A stretch of DNA of 64,000 bases, taken from NCBI RefSeq assembly GCF_024734075.1, contig NZ_CP102850.1, forward strand, positions 1,860,001 to 1,924,000, read 5' to 3'. The stretch comes from Gordonia mangrovi (lineage in GTDB: Bacteria > Actinomycetota > Actinomycetes > Mycobacteriales > Mycobacteriaceae). The stretch's first letter is position 1. Each line of letters opens with the position of its first letter. This document shows, piece by piece, positions 7,354-14,919 of the stretch. The position numbers and the translations under genes are program-made. A model generated the notes under the pieces. The model saw only the letters and a program-made list of their open reading frames with translations, made no database searches and was not told the origin of the DNA.

Positions 7354-8957
7354 CACAGCCTCCCGATCCCGGTCCTGGGCGGTGTGGTCAGCGACGCGGT
7401 GATCGGGGGTTCCGGAACCGAGGTCACCGAGGTGGTCCCGGTGCGCAGGTAGTCGACGATCGCGCGATCGAGCGGCGGATGTGACCGCCCCAGCTGTGCG
7501 TGGTCGCCGCCGCCCACGGTGATCAGATGGCTGCCCATCAGCCGTTGCAGCGCAAGCGACTCCCGGTAGGGGGTCTGCGCGTCATCGCGCGCCTGGATCT
7601 GCAGCGGCTGCACAGCGAGGTTCTTGTTGGCCAACGCCACCGGGGTCGTCACTGCGGGCGCGCCCGTACAGGCCATGCCCGACTGGTAGTACAGGCCCGG
7701 CCCGTCGAAGACGTCGCCCACCACGGCGTTCATGAACGCCGACGCCGGGAGCTGAAAAGGCTGCGCGGGGACCTGGTTCTCGTTGCACATGATCACCGAT
7801 TGCAGGTCCTGCAAGCTCGTCAGGATCGCGACAACCTCCGGGTCGGGTTCGGCCTTCGGTTGAGAGCGACCGTTGATCCGCATCGCCAAGAACGGCCACT
7901 TGTTGCGGTCCGGGGCGGCGATGCGAGTGATCCCGAGCAACAACGAGTTCGCCTGCACGCCCGGACGGGTCAGGGTCACGATCAGATTCTCGACTCGCGC
8001 GCGGGTGTCAGCGGTGAGATTCACACCCGCGAGATACTGCTGCGTCACCGTACGTAGTCCGGGCGGGACATCACCGACCTGCGCCGGTGGCGCCGCGAGC
8101 GACGGTGGGACACCGGACTCGGCGACGATCTCGGCACTCCACTGGTGGTACACCGCCAGTGGAGTGCGACCGAGGTGATAGATGTTGTCGTGCTTTGCGA
8201 TCCACGCCATCATCTCGTTCATCCGGCGCTTGAACGCCTGCGTCTGCGAGGCCGGCACACCATTCCAGACCAGCGCCGGGTTCACCCCCGAGTCCAGCAC
8301 CAGCCGGTCGGTGTGCCTCGGGAACAGCGTGGCGTACGTCGACATCAGCAGCGTGCCATAGGAAATGCCGTAGAGACTCACCTTCTGCTCGCCGAGCAGT
8401 CGGCGTACGGCCTCGATGTCGCGGGCGGTGTTCTCGGTCGTGATGGTGCGTAGGTAGGCGGGCGTCGACGCGGCACACCGCCTGCGTTGAAGCGCCCCGC
8501 CCTCGGTGAGCGCGGCCAGTTGCTCCGAGTCCGAGACGGGCCGGCACTTCAGCGGCGTCGCGGACAGCAGTCCCCGTGGCTGCACGGCCACCAGGTCCCA
8601 TTCGTCGCGCATGTCGTCGGGCACCGGCAATCGCGAGAACATCCCGATGGCATCCGAACCGGGCCCACCCGGGTTGCCGATCAGCACGCCGCGACGACGA
8701 GCCGGGTCCCGCGCCGCCAGCCGGCTGATCATGATGTCGATCGTCGGACCGTCCGGGTTCGCATGGTCGAGCGGTACCTGCACCGTCGCACACCGCGCCG
8801 CCGGGAGGGCGTCATGGATCGGCGGGCACGACCCCCACCGCAACTCCGGCACGGGTGCGGCAGCGGCGGGCGGCAGTGCGAGCAACCCCACCGCAAGTGC
8901 GACCGCGGCGGCGACGGCATACAGGCGGCCGACGCGAACACTTCCCCGGCTGGTCAC
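7353..8957 (-). CDS. Secreted alpha/beta hydrolase with TAP-like C-terminal domain
   Basis: 534 residues. A signal peptide covers about residues 1-34 (hydrophobic core AVAAAVALAVGLLALPP, then AAAAP). The alpha/beta-hydrolase domain starts with the HG-equivalent NPGGPGSDA near 93-101, has the nucleophile elbow GISYG near 195, and ends in a TAP-like domain with a GGDHAQLG His motif. Mycobacterial relatives (Hip1/CaeA, SlpD/E type) are cell-wall serine hydrolases or aminopeptidases. Two Cys pairs suggest disulphides outside the cell. GTG start. It is first in a leftward run with the P-loop kinase, uracil-DNA glycosylase and a small Cys-rich protein. Confidence 0.9.
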   Translation of the reverse strand: MTSRGSVRVGRLYAVAAAVALAVGLLALPPAAAAPVPELRWGSCPPIHDALPAARCATVQVPLDHANPDGPTIDIMISRLAARDPARRRGVLIGNPGGPGSDAIGMFSRLPVPDDMRDEWDLVAVQPRGLLSATPLKCRPVSDSEQLAALTEGGALQRRRCAASTPAYLRTITTENTARDIEAVRRLLGEQKVSLYGISYGTLLMSTYATLFPRHTDRLVLDSGVNPALVWNGVPASQTQAFKRRMNEMMAWIAKHDNIYHLGRTPLAVYHQWSAEIVAESGVPPSLAAPPAQVGDVPPGLRTVTQQYLAGVNLTADTRARVENLIVTLTRPGVQANSLLLGITRIAAPDRNKWPFLAMRINGRSQPKAEPDPEVVAILTSLQDLQSVIMCNENQVPAQPFQLPASAFMNAVVGDVFDGPGLYYQSGMACTGAPAVTTPVALANKNLAVQPLQIQARDDAQTPYRESLALQRLMGSHLITVGGGDHAQLGRSHPPLDRAIVDYLRTGTTSVTSVPEPPITASLTTPPRTGIGRL

Positions 8958-9007
8958 GGGTCTATCTGTAGCAGACTTGCACCTGTCGCAGAGCCCCGCC
9001 GGTCCGC

Positions 9008-9619
9008 CTATGCCAGCACCCGCCGGCCCGACAGCGCACGTCCCAGGGTCAGTTCGTCGGCGAACTCCAGGTCACCACCCATCGGGAGTCCCGACGCCAG
9101 CCGGGTCACCGACAGTCCGGGGAAATCCTTGAGCATCCGCAACAGGTAGGTCGCGGTGGCCTCGCCCTCGGTGTTGGGGTCGGTGGCCACGATGACCTCG
9201 GTGACGTCGTTGCCGTCCTCCTGCGTGGCGAGGCGTTTGAGGAGTTCTCGGATGCGCAGTTGGTCGGGTCCGATCCCCGACAACGGGTCGAGCGCTCCGC
9301 CGAGAACGTGGTAGCGGCCGTCGAACTCCTTGGTGCGTTCGATGGCGTGGACGTCCTTGGGTTCTTCGACGACGCAGATCTTGGTGGCGTCGCGGCGGGC
9401 GTCCGAGCAGATCCGGCAGAGCGTGTTCGCCGAGACGTTGCCGCATTCGGCGCAGTAGGTGACGTCGTCGCGGACCCGGGCGAGGGCCGCGATCAGGCGA
9501 TCGATCTCCTTGTTCTCCACCGACAGCAGGTGGAAGGCGATGCGCTGGGCTCCCTTGGGCCCCAGACCCGGCTGTTTGGCCAGTTCGTCGATCAGATCCT
9601 GGATCGGTCCCTCGTACAT
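9008..9619 (-). CDS. recR: Recombination mediator protein RecR
   Basis: 203 residues, standard length. N-terminal helix-hairpin-helix ([20 protein letters not shown]), a four-Cys zinc finger ([17 protein letters not shown] near residues 56-72), a TOPRIM domain ([28 protein letters not shown] split around 80-110), and the C-terminal [20 protein letters not shown] segment. RecR works with RecO in loading RecA on gapped DNA. Six nt separate it from ybaB upstream. The same recR-ybaB order occurs at M. tuberculosis Rv3715c-Rv3716c. In many bacteria dnaX is directly upstream, while here it lies 6 kb away. Confidence 0.97.
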   Translation of the reverse strand: MYEGPIQDLIDELAKQPGLGPKGAQRIAFHLLSVENKEIDRLIAALARVRDDVTYCAECGNVSANTLCRICSDARRDATKICVVEEPKDVHAIERTKEFDGRYHVLGGALDPLSGIGPDQLRIRELLKRLATQEDGNDVTEVIVATDPNTEGEATATYLLRMLKDFPGLSVTRLASGLPMGGDLEFADELTLGRALSGRRVLA

Positions 9620-9625
9620 GGCGGC

Positions 9626-9997
9626 CTACTGGCCGAGGCCGGGGATGCCACCGCCGAGGCCTCCGGCGAGCGGCCCCATCTTCTCCTGGGCGAGTGCTTC
9701 GCGTTTGGTCGACAGGTCGGCGAGTGCGCCGAGCACCAGATCCTGCAGGGTCTCCACGTCGTCGGCGTCGACGACCTTCGGGTCGATGGTGACCGCGGTG
9801 ACCTCGCCGGTTCCGTTACCGGTGACCGTCACGAGGCCGTTGCCGGCCGATCCGGTGACCTCGGCCGCCGCGATCTCGTTCTGGGCGCTCAGCAGCTGTT
9901 CCTGCATCTGCTGCGCCTGGGCGAGCAAGCCGGCCATCGGGTTCTCGCCGCCCTCGCCGCCGCCGAACAGTGCGCTGGGGTCGAAAGGTTGATTCAC
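9626..9997 (-). CDS. YbaB/EbfC family nucleoid-associated protein
   Basis: 123 residues. Contains the conserved family core: a long N-terminal helix [19 protein letters not shown], then the beta strands [20 protein letters not shown] and the helix [18 protein letters not shown]. Flexible Gly- and Pro-rich ends flank it. Forms a dimeric DNA-binding protein of the nucleoid. The gene is immediately upstream of recR (6-nt gap), as in most bacteria. Start is ATG at 9997. Confidence 0.95.
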   Translation of the reverse strand: MNQPFDPSALFGGGEGGENPMAGLLAQAQQMQEQLLSAQNEIAAAEVTGSAGNGLVTVTGNGTGEVTAVTIDPKVVDADDVETLQDLVLGALADLSTKREALAQEKMGPLAGGLGGGIPGLGQ

Positions 9998-10018
9998 GCC
10001 CTCAACTGTATCGCCGTC

Positions 10019-10348
10019 TCAGCGCAGCAACCGTTCGACGTGCTCGGCGAGTTCGTCCACCGTCGCGCCGTCGCCCGGGGTGACCACGAACGACAGCACG
10101 TCGTCACCGAACAGCCGGCCGGCGTTGTGGGTCAGCGCGAACTCGAATCGGTCCTCGACCCGCCGCCACTGGGTGATCGCGCCGTAGATCGGCGCGCTGG
10201 CGCCGGTGGTGACGCAGTATTCGTCGGCCCGCGGCCCGCCGGTGAGATCCCGCTGGATCTGGAAGCACGCGAGCGATTCGTCGTCGATGAACACCACGGC
10301 TTCGCACCCGAGGTCCGGGTGGCGCTCGTAGGTCGCCTGGATGGCCAT
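10019..10348 (-). CDS. Imm10-like small protein
   Basis: 109 residues, acidic. The pattern AVVFIDDESLACFQIQRDL, YCVTTGASAPIYGAITQWRRVEDRFEFAL and a C-terminal VDELAEHVERLL helix resembles the Imm10 family of predicted immunity proteins, which share an xYC-x5-10-YGxI(x)W core followed by an amphipathic strand. This family call is from memory of the pattern and needs a profile search. No toxin gene is adjacent: ybaB follows after 21 nt on the same strand, and an IS110 element lies upstream. It may be an orphan immunity gene or a housekeeping protein of the same fold. Confidence 0.6.
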   Translation of the reverse strand: MAIQATYERHPDLGCEAVVFIDDESLACFQIQRDLTGGPRADEYCVTTGASAPIYGAITQWRRVEDRFEFALTHNAGRLFGDDVLSFVVTPGDGATVDELAEHVERLLR

Positions 10349-10414
10349 GCGCTCAGGCTAGCGCGTCGACTGGGCGCCCTTGTCGCTGATCGAGACATCC
10401 CTGAAGGTTTGATG

Positions 10415-11644
10415 TCAAGCCGCGGCGGGGGTTTGGTCCTTCCATGCGGTGGCGGGGTCGTAGGGGATACCGCGGGCCAGGCAGCCATGGAGTATGCCGA
10501 CGAGGCGGTTGGCGAGTTGGCGTAGCGCGGCGTTGTGGTCGACGTCTCGGGCTCGTTGTTTGCGGTAGTAGGCGCGGGCGCCGTCGTCGTGCATGAAGGC
10601 TCCGTGGGCCTGGGCCATCAGGGCGTCGACGAGTCGGTCGTTGTGGACGTAGCGGGCGGAGACGATCCGCGATTTGCCCGACTGTTTCGTGATGGGGCTG
10701 GTGCCCGCCGCGTTGCGGCGGGCTTTGCTGTTGCGGAAACGTAACGGGTCGTCCCCGAACTCGGCGAGCACCCGGGGTCCCACGGTCGGCCCCATGCCGG
10801 GCTGGCTGAGGTAGATCTCATGGTCCGGGTGCTGGGAAAAATGGGCATCGACCTCGCCGGCGAGCTCGTCGATCTGCTCGATCACCACACCCAGCACCGC
10901 CACCGAGGCGCGCACCGAGGCCGCGTAGGCGTCGGTGACCCGATCAGGTTGGCCGAGGTGCTGTCCGCGTAGGATCTGTTGTATCTCAACAGCTTTGGTG
11001 TCTTTGTTGCGGCGACCCTTGAGGAGGGGCAGGATCTGGCTTTTGGTCAGCTTCGCCGCCCGCGCCGGGGTCGGCGCCTTGGTCAGCAAGCCCAGGATCG
11101 GCCGGCTCGTCAATTCCAGATCCAACGCCGAACACACCAGCAGGATCGCCGGGAAGTACTCGCGCAGCGCCGCACGCACCCGCAGCATGTGGCGCGTGCG
11201 TTCCCAGATCATCGTCTGATGCGCGCGGGCCACCACCTTGACCGCGTCCGCGATCTCGGAGTCCCCACCACTTTCCCGCAACTGGTGGCGACGACTCCGC
11301 AGCATCTCGGCCAGCGCATGCGCATCACCCTTGTCGCTCTTGGCGCCCGAACTGACCACGATCTCGCGGTAGCGATGGGCCTGTTTGGGATCGACTCCAA
11401 ATACCCGATACCCCGCAGCGATCAACGCGTTGACCCACGGACCGCGATCGATCTCGATACACACCAGCACCTGGTCAGGCTGATCGCCCTCGTCGAGGAA
11501 GGTCGCCGCGATCTCCCCGAACCTCTCGATCCCGGCGATCCCCTCAGGCAACCGCGCCCGCCGCAACACCTGCCCACGCTCGTCTTGAAACTCGACATCG
11601 TGGTGGTCTTCGGCCCAATCATCCCCGACGAACAACACTGCCAC
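10415..11644 (-). CDS. IS110-family transposase (DEDD recombinase)
   Basis: 409 residues. The N-terminal RuvC-like DEDD domain has Asp in FVGDDWAEDHHDV, Glu in VLVCIEIDRG and two Asp in GAKSDKGDAHALAE. The C-terminal transposase_20 domain has the helix-hairpin-like YLSQPGMGPTVGPRVLAEFGD and the nucleophilic Ser region NAAGTSPITKQSGKS. These enzymes recombine DNA using an element-encoded bridge RNA. GTG at 11644 is the start because AGGAGG lies 8 nt upstream; longer frames to 11689 lack a site. The gene appears intact. Confidence 0.92.
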   Translation of the reverse strand: MAVLFVGDDWAEDHHDVEFQDERGQVLRRARLPEGIAGIERFGEIAATFLDEGDQPDQVLVCIEIDRGPWVNALIAAGYRVFGVDPKQAHRYREIVVSSGAKSDKGDAHALAEMLRSRRHQLRESGGDSEIADAVKVVARAHQTMIWERTRHMLRVRAALREYFPAILLVCSALDLELTSRPILGLLTKAPTPARAAKLTKSQILPLLKGRRNKDTKAVEIQQILRGQHLGQPDRVTDAYAASVRASVAVLGVVIEQIDELAGEVDAHFSQHPDHEIYLSQPGMGPTVGPRVLAEFGDDPLRFRNSKARRNAAGTSPITKQSGKSRIVSARYVHNDRLVDALMAQAHGAFMHDDGARAYYRKQRARDVDHNAALRQLANRLVGILHGCLARGIPYDPATAWKDQTPAAA

Positions 11645-11923
11645 TGCCGGTGCCTCCTCACAGCTACCAAGCCGTCGATTGTTCAACACGGCAGCTGGCC
11701 GGAGGACCCTCGCGAACTAATGGTTCAGTGCTCACACCCCGAAACCACATCGGAGCCGGCACGACATCCCAGCAGCAATCACACCCTCTTGGCCGACCAC
11801 CAGGGGCACGGTCTCGATCCAGAACTCGCCATCAACGGTTCCGTAGGCACGAGTGCTCACCCAGCAGCAGCCACCAACACCAAGTCTGACCCAAACTCAC
11901 GACCAGACCCAGTAGCTCCCATT
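11645..11923 (-). ncRNA. IS110 left-end noncoding region, predicted bridge RNA
   Basis: These 279 nt upstream of the transposase hold no credible gene. In IS110-group elements the long noncoding end upstream of the transposase encodes the bridge RNA whose loops pair with target and donor DNA. A GGGAGCTACTGGG segment near 11909-11921 on the minus strand resembles the target core GGCTACTCG. The exact ends and loops of the RNA were not folded, so only the location is proposed. Confidence 0.4.
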
Positions 11924-11925
11924 AG

Positions 11926-12066
11926 TAGCCGAGGAGCTTGCGACGAGGCGTATCGAGGCCAGGTGGCTGATCTCGATACGCTCGCTCGCCTAGCGGCTCG
12001 CGGGCTACTCGATCAGCGAGTTGGAGCGGCTCACCGACTACTCTCGCGGGCTACTCGATCAGCGAA
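11926..12066. repeat. Dispersed palindromic repeat cluster next to the IS110 element
   Basis: The stretch between the IS and the pseudouridine synthase gene consists of repeat units: the right half of the interrupted copy (11926-11956), a nearly complete unit in the opposite orientation (about 11968-12020, CTCGATACGCTCGCTCGCC then TAGCGGCTCGCGGGCTACTC) and a partial unit (12042-12066, GCGGGCTACTCGATCAGCG). The same family recurs near 35.5, 42.6, 47.1 and 62.9 kb. Opposed units can pair to form hairpins and may act as transcription ends. No gene is seen here. Confidence 0.75.
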
Positions 12067-12083
12067 TAGTGCCCCACCCGCAG

Positions 12084-12962
12084 TCAGGCAACCGACCGTC
12101 CCGACACGAACTCCCGCCGCTTCCCCGTCAACGGATCGTCGAACGCCAGCGAATGCGCCACCAGGCGCAACGGCTGGGAGAAATCACCGTGATCGGGCAG
12201 TTCCGCCAGCTCGGGACGGATATCGGGGTACAGCGGGTCGCCGACGATCCCGACGCCGAGCTGCGCCATGTGCATGCGCAGCTGATGGGTCCGGCCGGTG
12301 TGCGGCTGCAGGCGATAGACCCCACCGGCATCGGTTTCCTCGACCAGGGTGATGGCGCTCGACGCATTGATCTCGCCGTCGACGACCCGCGCTCGCAGAT
12401 CGCCCGCGGTCTTCTCGATCCGGTTGGTGACGGTCACCGGATCGGCGAGATCGGCCCGCACCGGCGCCAGCGCCCGATACTCCTTGTCGGCGCGTCGTTC
12501 GGCGAACAACGCCTGGTAGGCGGCCCGCACCTCGGGCCGCAGCGTGAACAGCAACACTCCCGCGGTCAGCCGGTCCAGCCGATGTGCGGGTGACACGTGA
12601 TCGCTGCCGAGCTCGCGCCGCAGCCGCACCAGGGCCGTCTGCGTCACGTGCCGACCGCGCGGCATGGTGGCCAGGAAGTGGGGCTTGTCGACGACGACGA
12701 TGGCGTCGTCGCGATACAGGATCGGTAGGTCAAACGGGATCGGCGTCTCGTCGGGCAGATCCCGGTAGAGATACACCGAGGAGTTGAGCCGCGCCGGTGT
12801 GCCCGGATCGAGAGGCGCGCCGTCGGCATCGACGAGCTCGCCCGCTGCGGCGCGCTCGGCGAGATCGTCGAGCGTGCAGCCGGCCAGCGCCGGCGTGGCG
12901 AGCAGACACTCTCCGACGGTGCGCTCGGGACCCGAGCGCAGCACGACCCGGGTCGCATCCAC
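12084..12962 (-). CDS. RluA-family pseudouridine synthase
   Basis: About 292 residues. Catalytic motif AHRLDRLTAGVLLF near residues 120-133 (HRLDR with the nucleophilic Asp), the VVDKPHFLATMP segment before it, and the C-terminal HTGRTHQLRMHMAQLG and GDPLYP motifs. It isomerises uridine in rRNA or tRNA; the target site cannot be told from sequence. GTG at 12962 is the first start after the upstream SRPBCC gene. The frame is open further upstream and relatives often keep the Arg-rich peptide that lies there, so the true start may be up to 50 nt earlier. The 3' end adjoins the repeat cluster. Confidence 0.9.
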   Translation of the reverse strand: MDATRVVLRSGPERTVGECLLATPALAGCTLDDLAERAAAGELVDADGAPLDPGTPARLNSSVYLYRDLPDETPIPFDLPILYRDDAIVVVDKPHFLATMPRGRHVTQTALVRLRRELGSDHVSPAHRLDRLTAGVLLFTLRPEVRAAYQALFAERRADKEYRALAPVRADLADPVTVTNRIEKTAGDLRARVVDGEINASSAITLVEETDAGGVYRLQPHTGRTHQLRMHMAQLGVGIVGDPLYPDIRPELAELPDHGDFSQPLRLVAHSLAFDDPLTGKRREFVSGRSVA

Positions 12963-13009
12963 GCCGTCGCGCGCCGGCAGCGGCGCGGCGGGGCGTCGTC
13001 GGCGGCGGG

Positions 13010-13447
13010 TCAGCTCTCGAGACGCTTCTTGAGATTGCCGAGCAGCTCTGCCTGGATCTTGTTCAGGCCCTTCGGCGCGAAGGTCTTCTCGAAGAAGCCG
13101 CCGATGCCACCGGCGCCGGTCCACGTCGTGGTGGTGGTCACGCGGCTACCGGTACCCGACTTCGCCACGACATAGGTGGTGACCATCGACGAGTTCTCGT
13201 CGTTCTCGGTGACTGTGTCCGGCACCACGTTCACGGTCGCCTTCACATCGCGCTGCCGCTTCTCGGTGGCCTGCAGAATCCAGTGGACGACGGTGCCGTC
13301 GCCGTTGCCGCCGCTGAGCACCTGGTAGTCGCGGTAGTTCGCGGGCAGGATCGCCGGGCGCACCTCGGTGTAGTCGGCGAGGGCGGCCATCACCACATCG
13401 GGGGCGGCGGTGATGTCGGTCGTCTGCGTTGCGGAAACCTGACCCAC
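13010..13447 (-). CDS. SRPBCC-fold (START/polyketide cyclase-like) protein
   Basis: 145 residues with the SRPBCC layout: N-terminal ATQTTDITAAPDVVMAALAD strand-helix, central antiparallel strands (SSMVTTYVVAKSGTGSRVTT) and a long C-terminal helix (GLNKIQAELLGNLKKRLES). These proteins bind hydrophobic ligands in a deep cavity. Equivalent in position to M. tuberculosis Rv3718c, beside the FAD oxidoreductase and methyltransferase pair, from which it is divergent. GTG start with GGAG upstream. A lipid-related ligand is a guess from context. Confidence 0.88.
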   Translation of the reverse strand: MGQVSATQTTDITAAPDVVMAALADYTEVRPAILPANYRDYQVLSGGNGDGTVVHWILQATEKRQRDVKATVNVVPDTVTENDENSSMVTTYVVAKSGTGSRVTTTTTWTGAGGIGGFFEKTFAPKGLNKIQAELLGNLKKRLES

Positions 13448-13470
13448 GGGCGTGTTCTCCTTCGAACTGA

Positions 13471-13500
13471 TTGGCGGGGGGCAATCTCTCGTCCTAGGCT
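13471..13500 (+). promoter_or_regulatory. Promoter of the tmsA/tmsB-like operon
   Basis: TTGGCG (13471-13476) and TAGGCT (13495-13500) are spaced by 18 nt, a good housekeeping-type pair. The GTG start codon at 13507 lies 6 nt after the -10, so the message is probably leaderless, which also explains the lack of a Shine-Dalgarno sequence. Confidence 0.5.
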
Positions 13501-13506
13501 ATCCAA

Positions 13507-14919
13507 GTGAGCTCGGACCGGTTGGAGATGGGGGCACAGGCATTCGACGAGGGTGTGACCACCCTTCTGGCGAGCTACCGCGCGATTCCGCCGGGTGCGA
13601 CGGTGCGGCTGGCCAAGAAGACGTCGAACCTGTTCCGTAAGCGTGCCGCAAATCCGCACCCCGGGTTGGATGTGTCCGGGCTTGATCGGGTCATCACGGT
13701 GGACAAGGCCACCAAGACCGCCGACGTTGCCGGCATGTGCACCTACGAGAACCTGGTCGCCGCGACGCTGCCCTACGGCCTGGCCCCGAAAGTGGTGCCG
13801 CAACTCAAGACCATCACCCTCGGTGGCGCGGTCACCGGACTGGGCATCGAGAGCACGTCGTTCCGCAACGGCCTTCCGCACGAATCGGTCCTGGAGATCG
13901 ACATCCTGACCGGCTCAGGCGAGATCCTCACCGCCACCCCCACCAACGAATACGCCGACCTCTTCTTCGGATTTCCCAACTCCTATGGCACGTTGGGATA
14001 TTCGGTTCGACTGAAGATCGAACTCGAGGAGGTGGCGCCATTCGTGGCGCTCCGCCACCTCCGGTTCGATCGACTCGCCGAATTGCAGGAGACGATGGCG
14101 GCGATCGTCGTCGACGGTTCCTACGACGGTGAGCGGGTCGACTACCTCGACGGCGTCGTGTTCACCGCCGACGAAAGCTATCTGACCCTGGGTCGGCAGA
14201 CCGACGAGCCCGGACCCGTCAGCGACTACACCGGCATGAACATCTTCTACCGGTCCCTCCAGCACGACTCCGGCGTGATCCGGGACCGCCTCACCATCCA
14301 CGACTACCTGTGGCGCTGGGACACCGACTGGTTCTGGTGTTCCCGCGCATTCGGTGCACAGCACCCGCGCATCCGGCGCCTGTGGCCGAAGAGGTTGTTG
14401 CGCAGCAGTTTCTACTGGAAACTCATCGCCCTCGACCATCGTTTCAACATCGGCGACAAGCTCAACGCCCGCAAGGGTGAACCACCGAACGAACGTGTGG
14501 TGCAGGACATCGAGGTGCCGATCGAGAACACCACCGCGTACGTCGAATGGTTCCTCGCCAACGTGCCGATTGAGCCGATCTGGTTGTGCCCGTTGCGGTT
14601 GCGCGAGCCCGCCCTACCCAACAGCGACACCACCCGCCCGTGGCCGCTGTATCCCCTCGAGCCGCGACGTACCTACGTCAACGCCGGTTTCTGGTCTGCG
14701 GTACCGATCACCCCGGGCGACCCCGGACACACCAACAAGGTGATCGAACGCAAGGTGGCCGAGCTCGATGGCCACAAGTCGCTGTATTCGGAATCCTTCT
14801 ATGCGCCGGACGAGTTCGATGAACTCTATGGCGGTGAGAACTATCGGCTGCTCAAGAAGCGGTACGACCCCCAGGGCCGGCTGCTCGACCTGTATGCGAA
14901 AGCGGTGAAACGACAATGA
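13507..14919 (+). CDS. tmsA: FAD-dependent oxidoreductase, TmsA/BfaA-like (10-methylene fatty acid reductase)
   Basis: 470 residues, VAO/DHCR24-type FAD-binding protein: the FAD_binding_4 region runs from about 45 to 180 (TADVAGMCTYENLV, TLGGAVTGLGIESTSFRNG, LTGSGEILTA), followed by a DHCR24-like cap. The order FAD oxidoreductase then methyltransferase matches M. tuberculosis Rv3719-Rv3720 and the actinobacterial tmsA-tmsB (bfaA-bfaB) pair, whose products convert oleate into 10-methylstearate (tuberculostearate). TmsA reduces the 10-methylene intermediate using NADPH. Its stop overlaps the methyltransferase start by 4 nt (ATGA), so the two are made together. The role is inferred from pairing and homology. 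Confidence 0.8.
   Translation: MSSDRLEMGAQAFDEGVTTLLASYRAIPPGATVRLAKKTSNLFRKRAANPHPGLDVSGLDRVITVDKATKTADVAGMCTYENLVAATLPYGLAPKVVPQLKTITLGGAVTGLGIESTSFRNGLPHESVLEIDILTGSGEILTATPTNEYADLFFGFPNSYGTLGYSVRLKIELEEVAPFVALRHLRFDRLAELQETMAAIVVDGSYDGERVDYLDGVVFTADESYLTLGRQTDEPGPVSDYTGMNIFYRSLQHDSGVIRDRLTIHDYLWRWDTDWFWCSRAFGAQHPRIRRLWPKRLLRSSFYWKLIALDHRFNIGDKLNARKGEPPNERVVQDIEVPIENTTAYVEWFLANVPIEPIWLCPLRLREPALPNSDTTRPWPLYPLEPRRTYVNAGFWSAVPITPGDPGHTNKVIERKVAELDGHKSLYSESFYAPDEFDELYGGENYRLLKKRYDPQGRLLDLYAKAVKRQ

Larger units (their letters stand above)
10393..11925 (-). mobile_element. IS110-family insertion sequence within a dispersed repeat
   Basis: The element is bounded by AG dinucleotides (10393-10394 and 11924-11925), which read CT on the transposase strand. 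The flanks CGCTGATCGAG (10384-10394) and TAGCCGAGGAGC (11926-11937) rejoin to give CGCTGATCGAG-TAGCC, which matches intact copies of the dispersed repeat at 12003-12018 and 12050-12065 (there GGCTACTCGATCAGCG). IS110 elements generate no target duplication except a shared core dinucleotide, and CT cores are known in the family. The size, about 1.53 kb with one ORF and a 280-nt noncoding end upstream of it, suits the IS110 group. Ends are deduced, not compared with another copy. Confidence 0.75.

Noticed and set aside
13014..13124. Upstream extension of the pseudouridine synthase to a GTG at 13124
   Set aside because: It would overlap the SRPBCC gene by more than 100 nt and adds only Arg-rich sequence antisense to no family pattern; a start near 13013 remains possible but has no standard codon.
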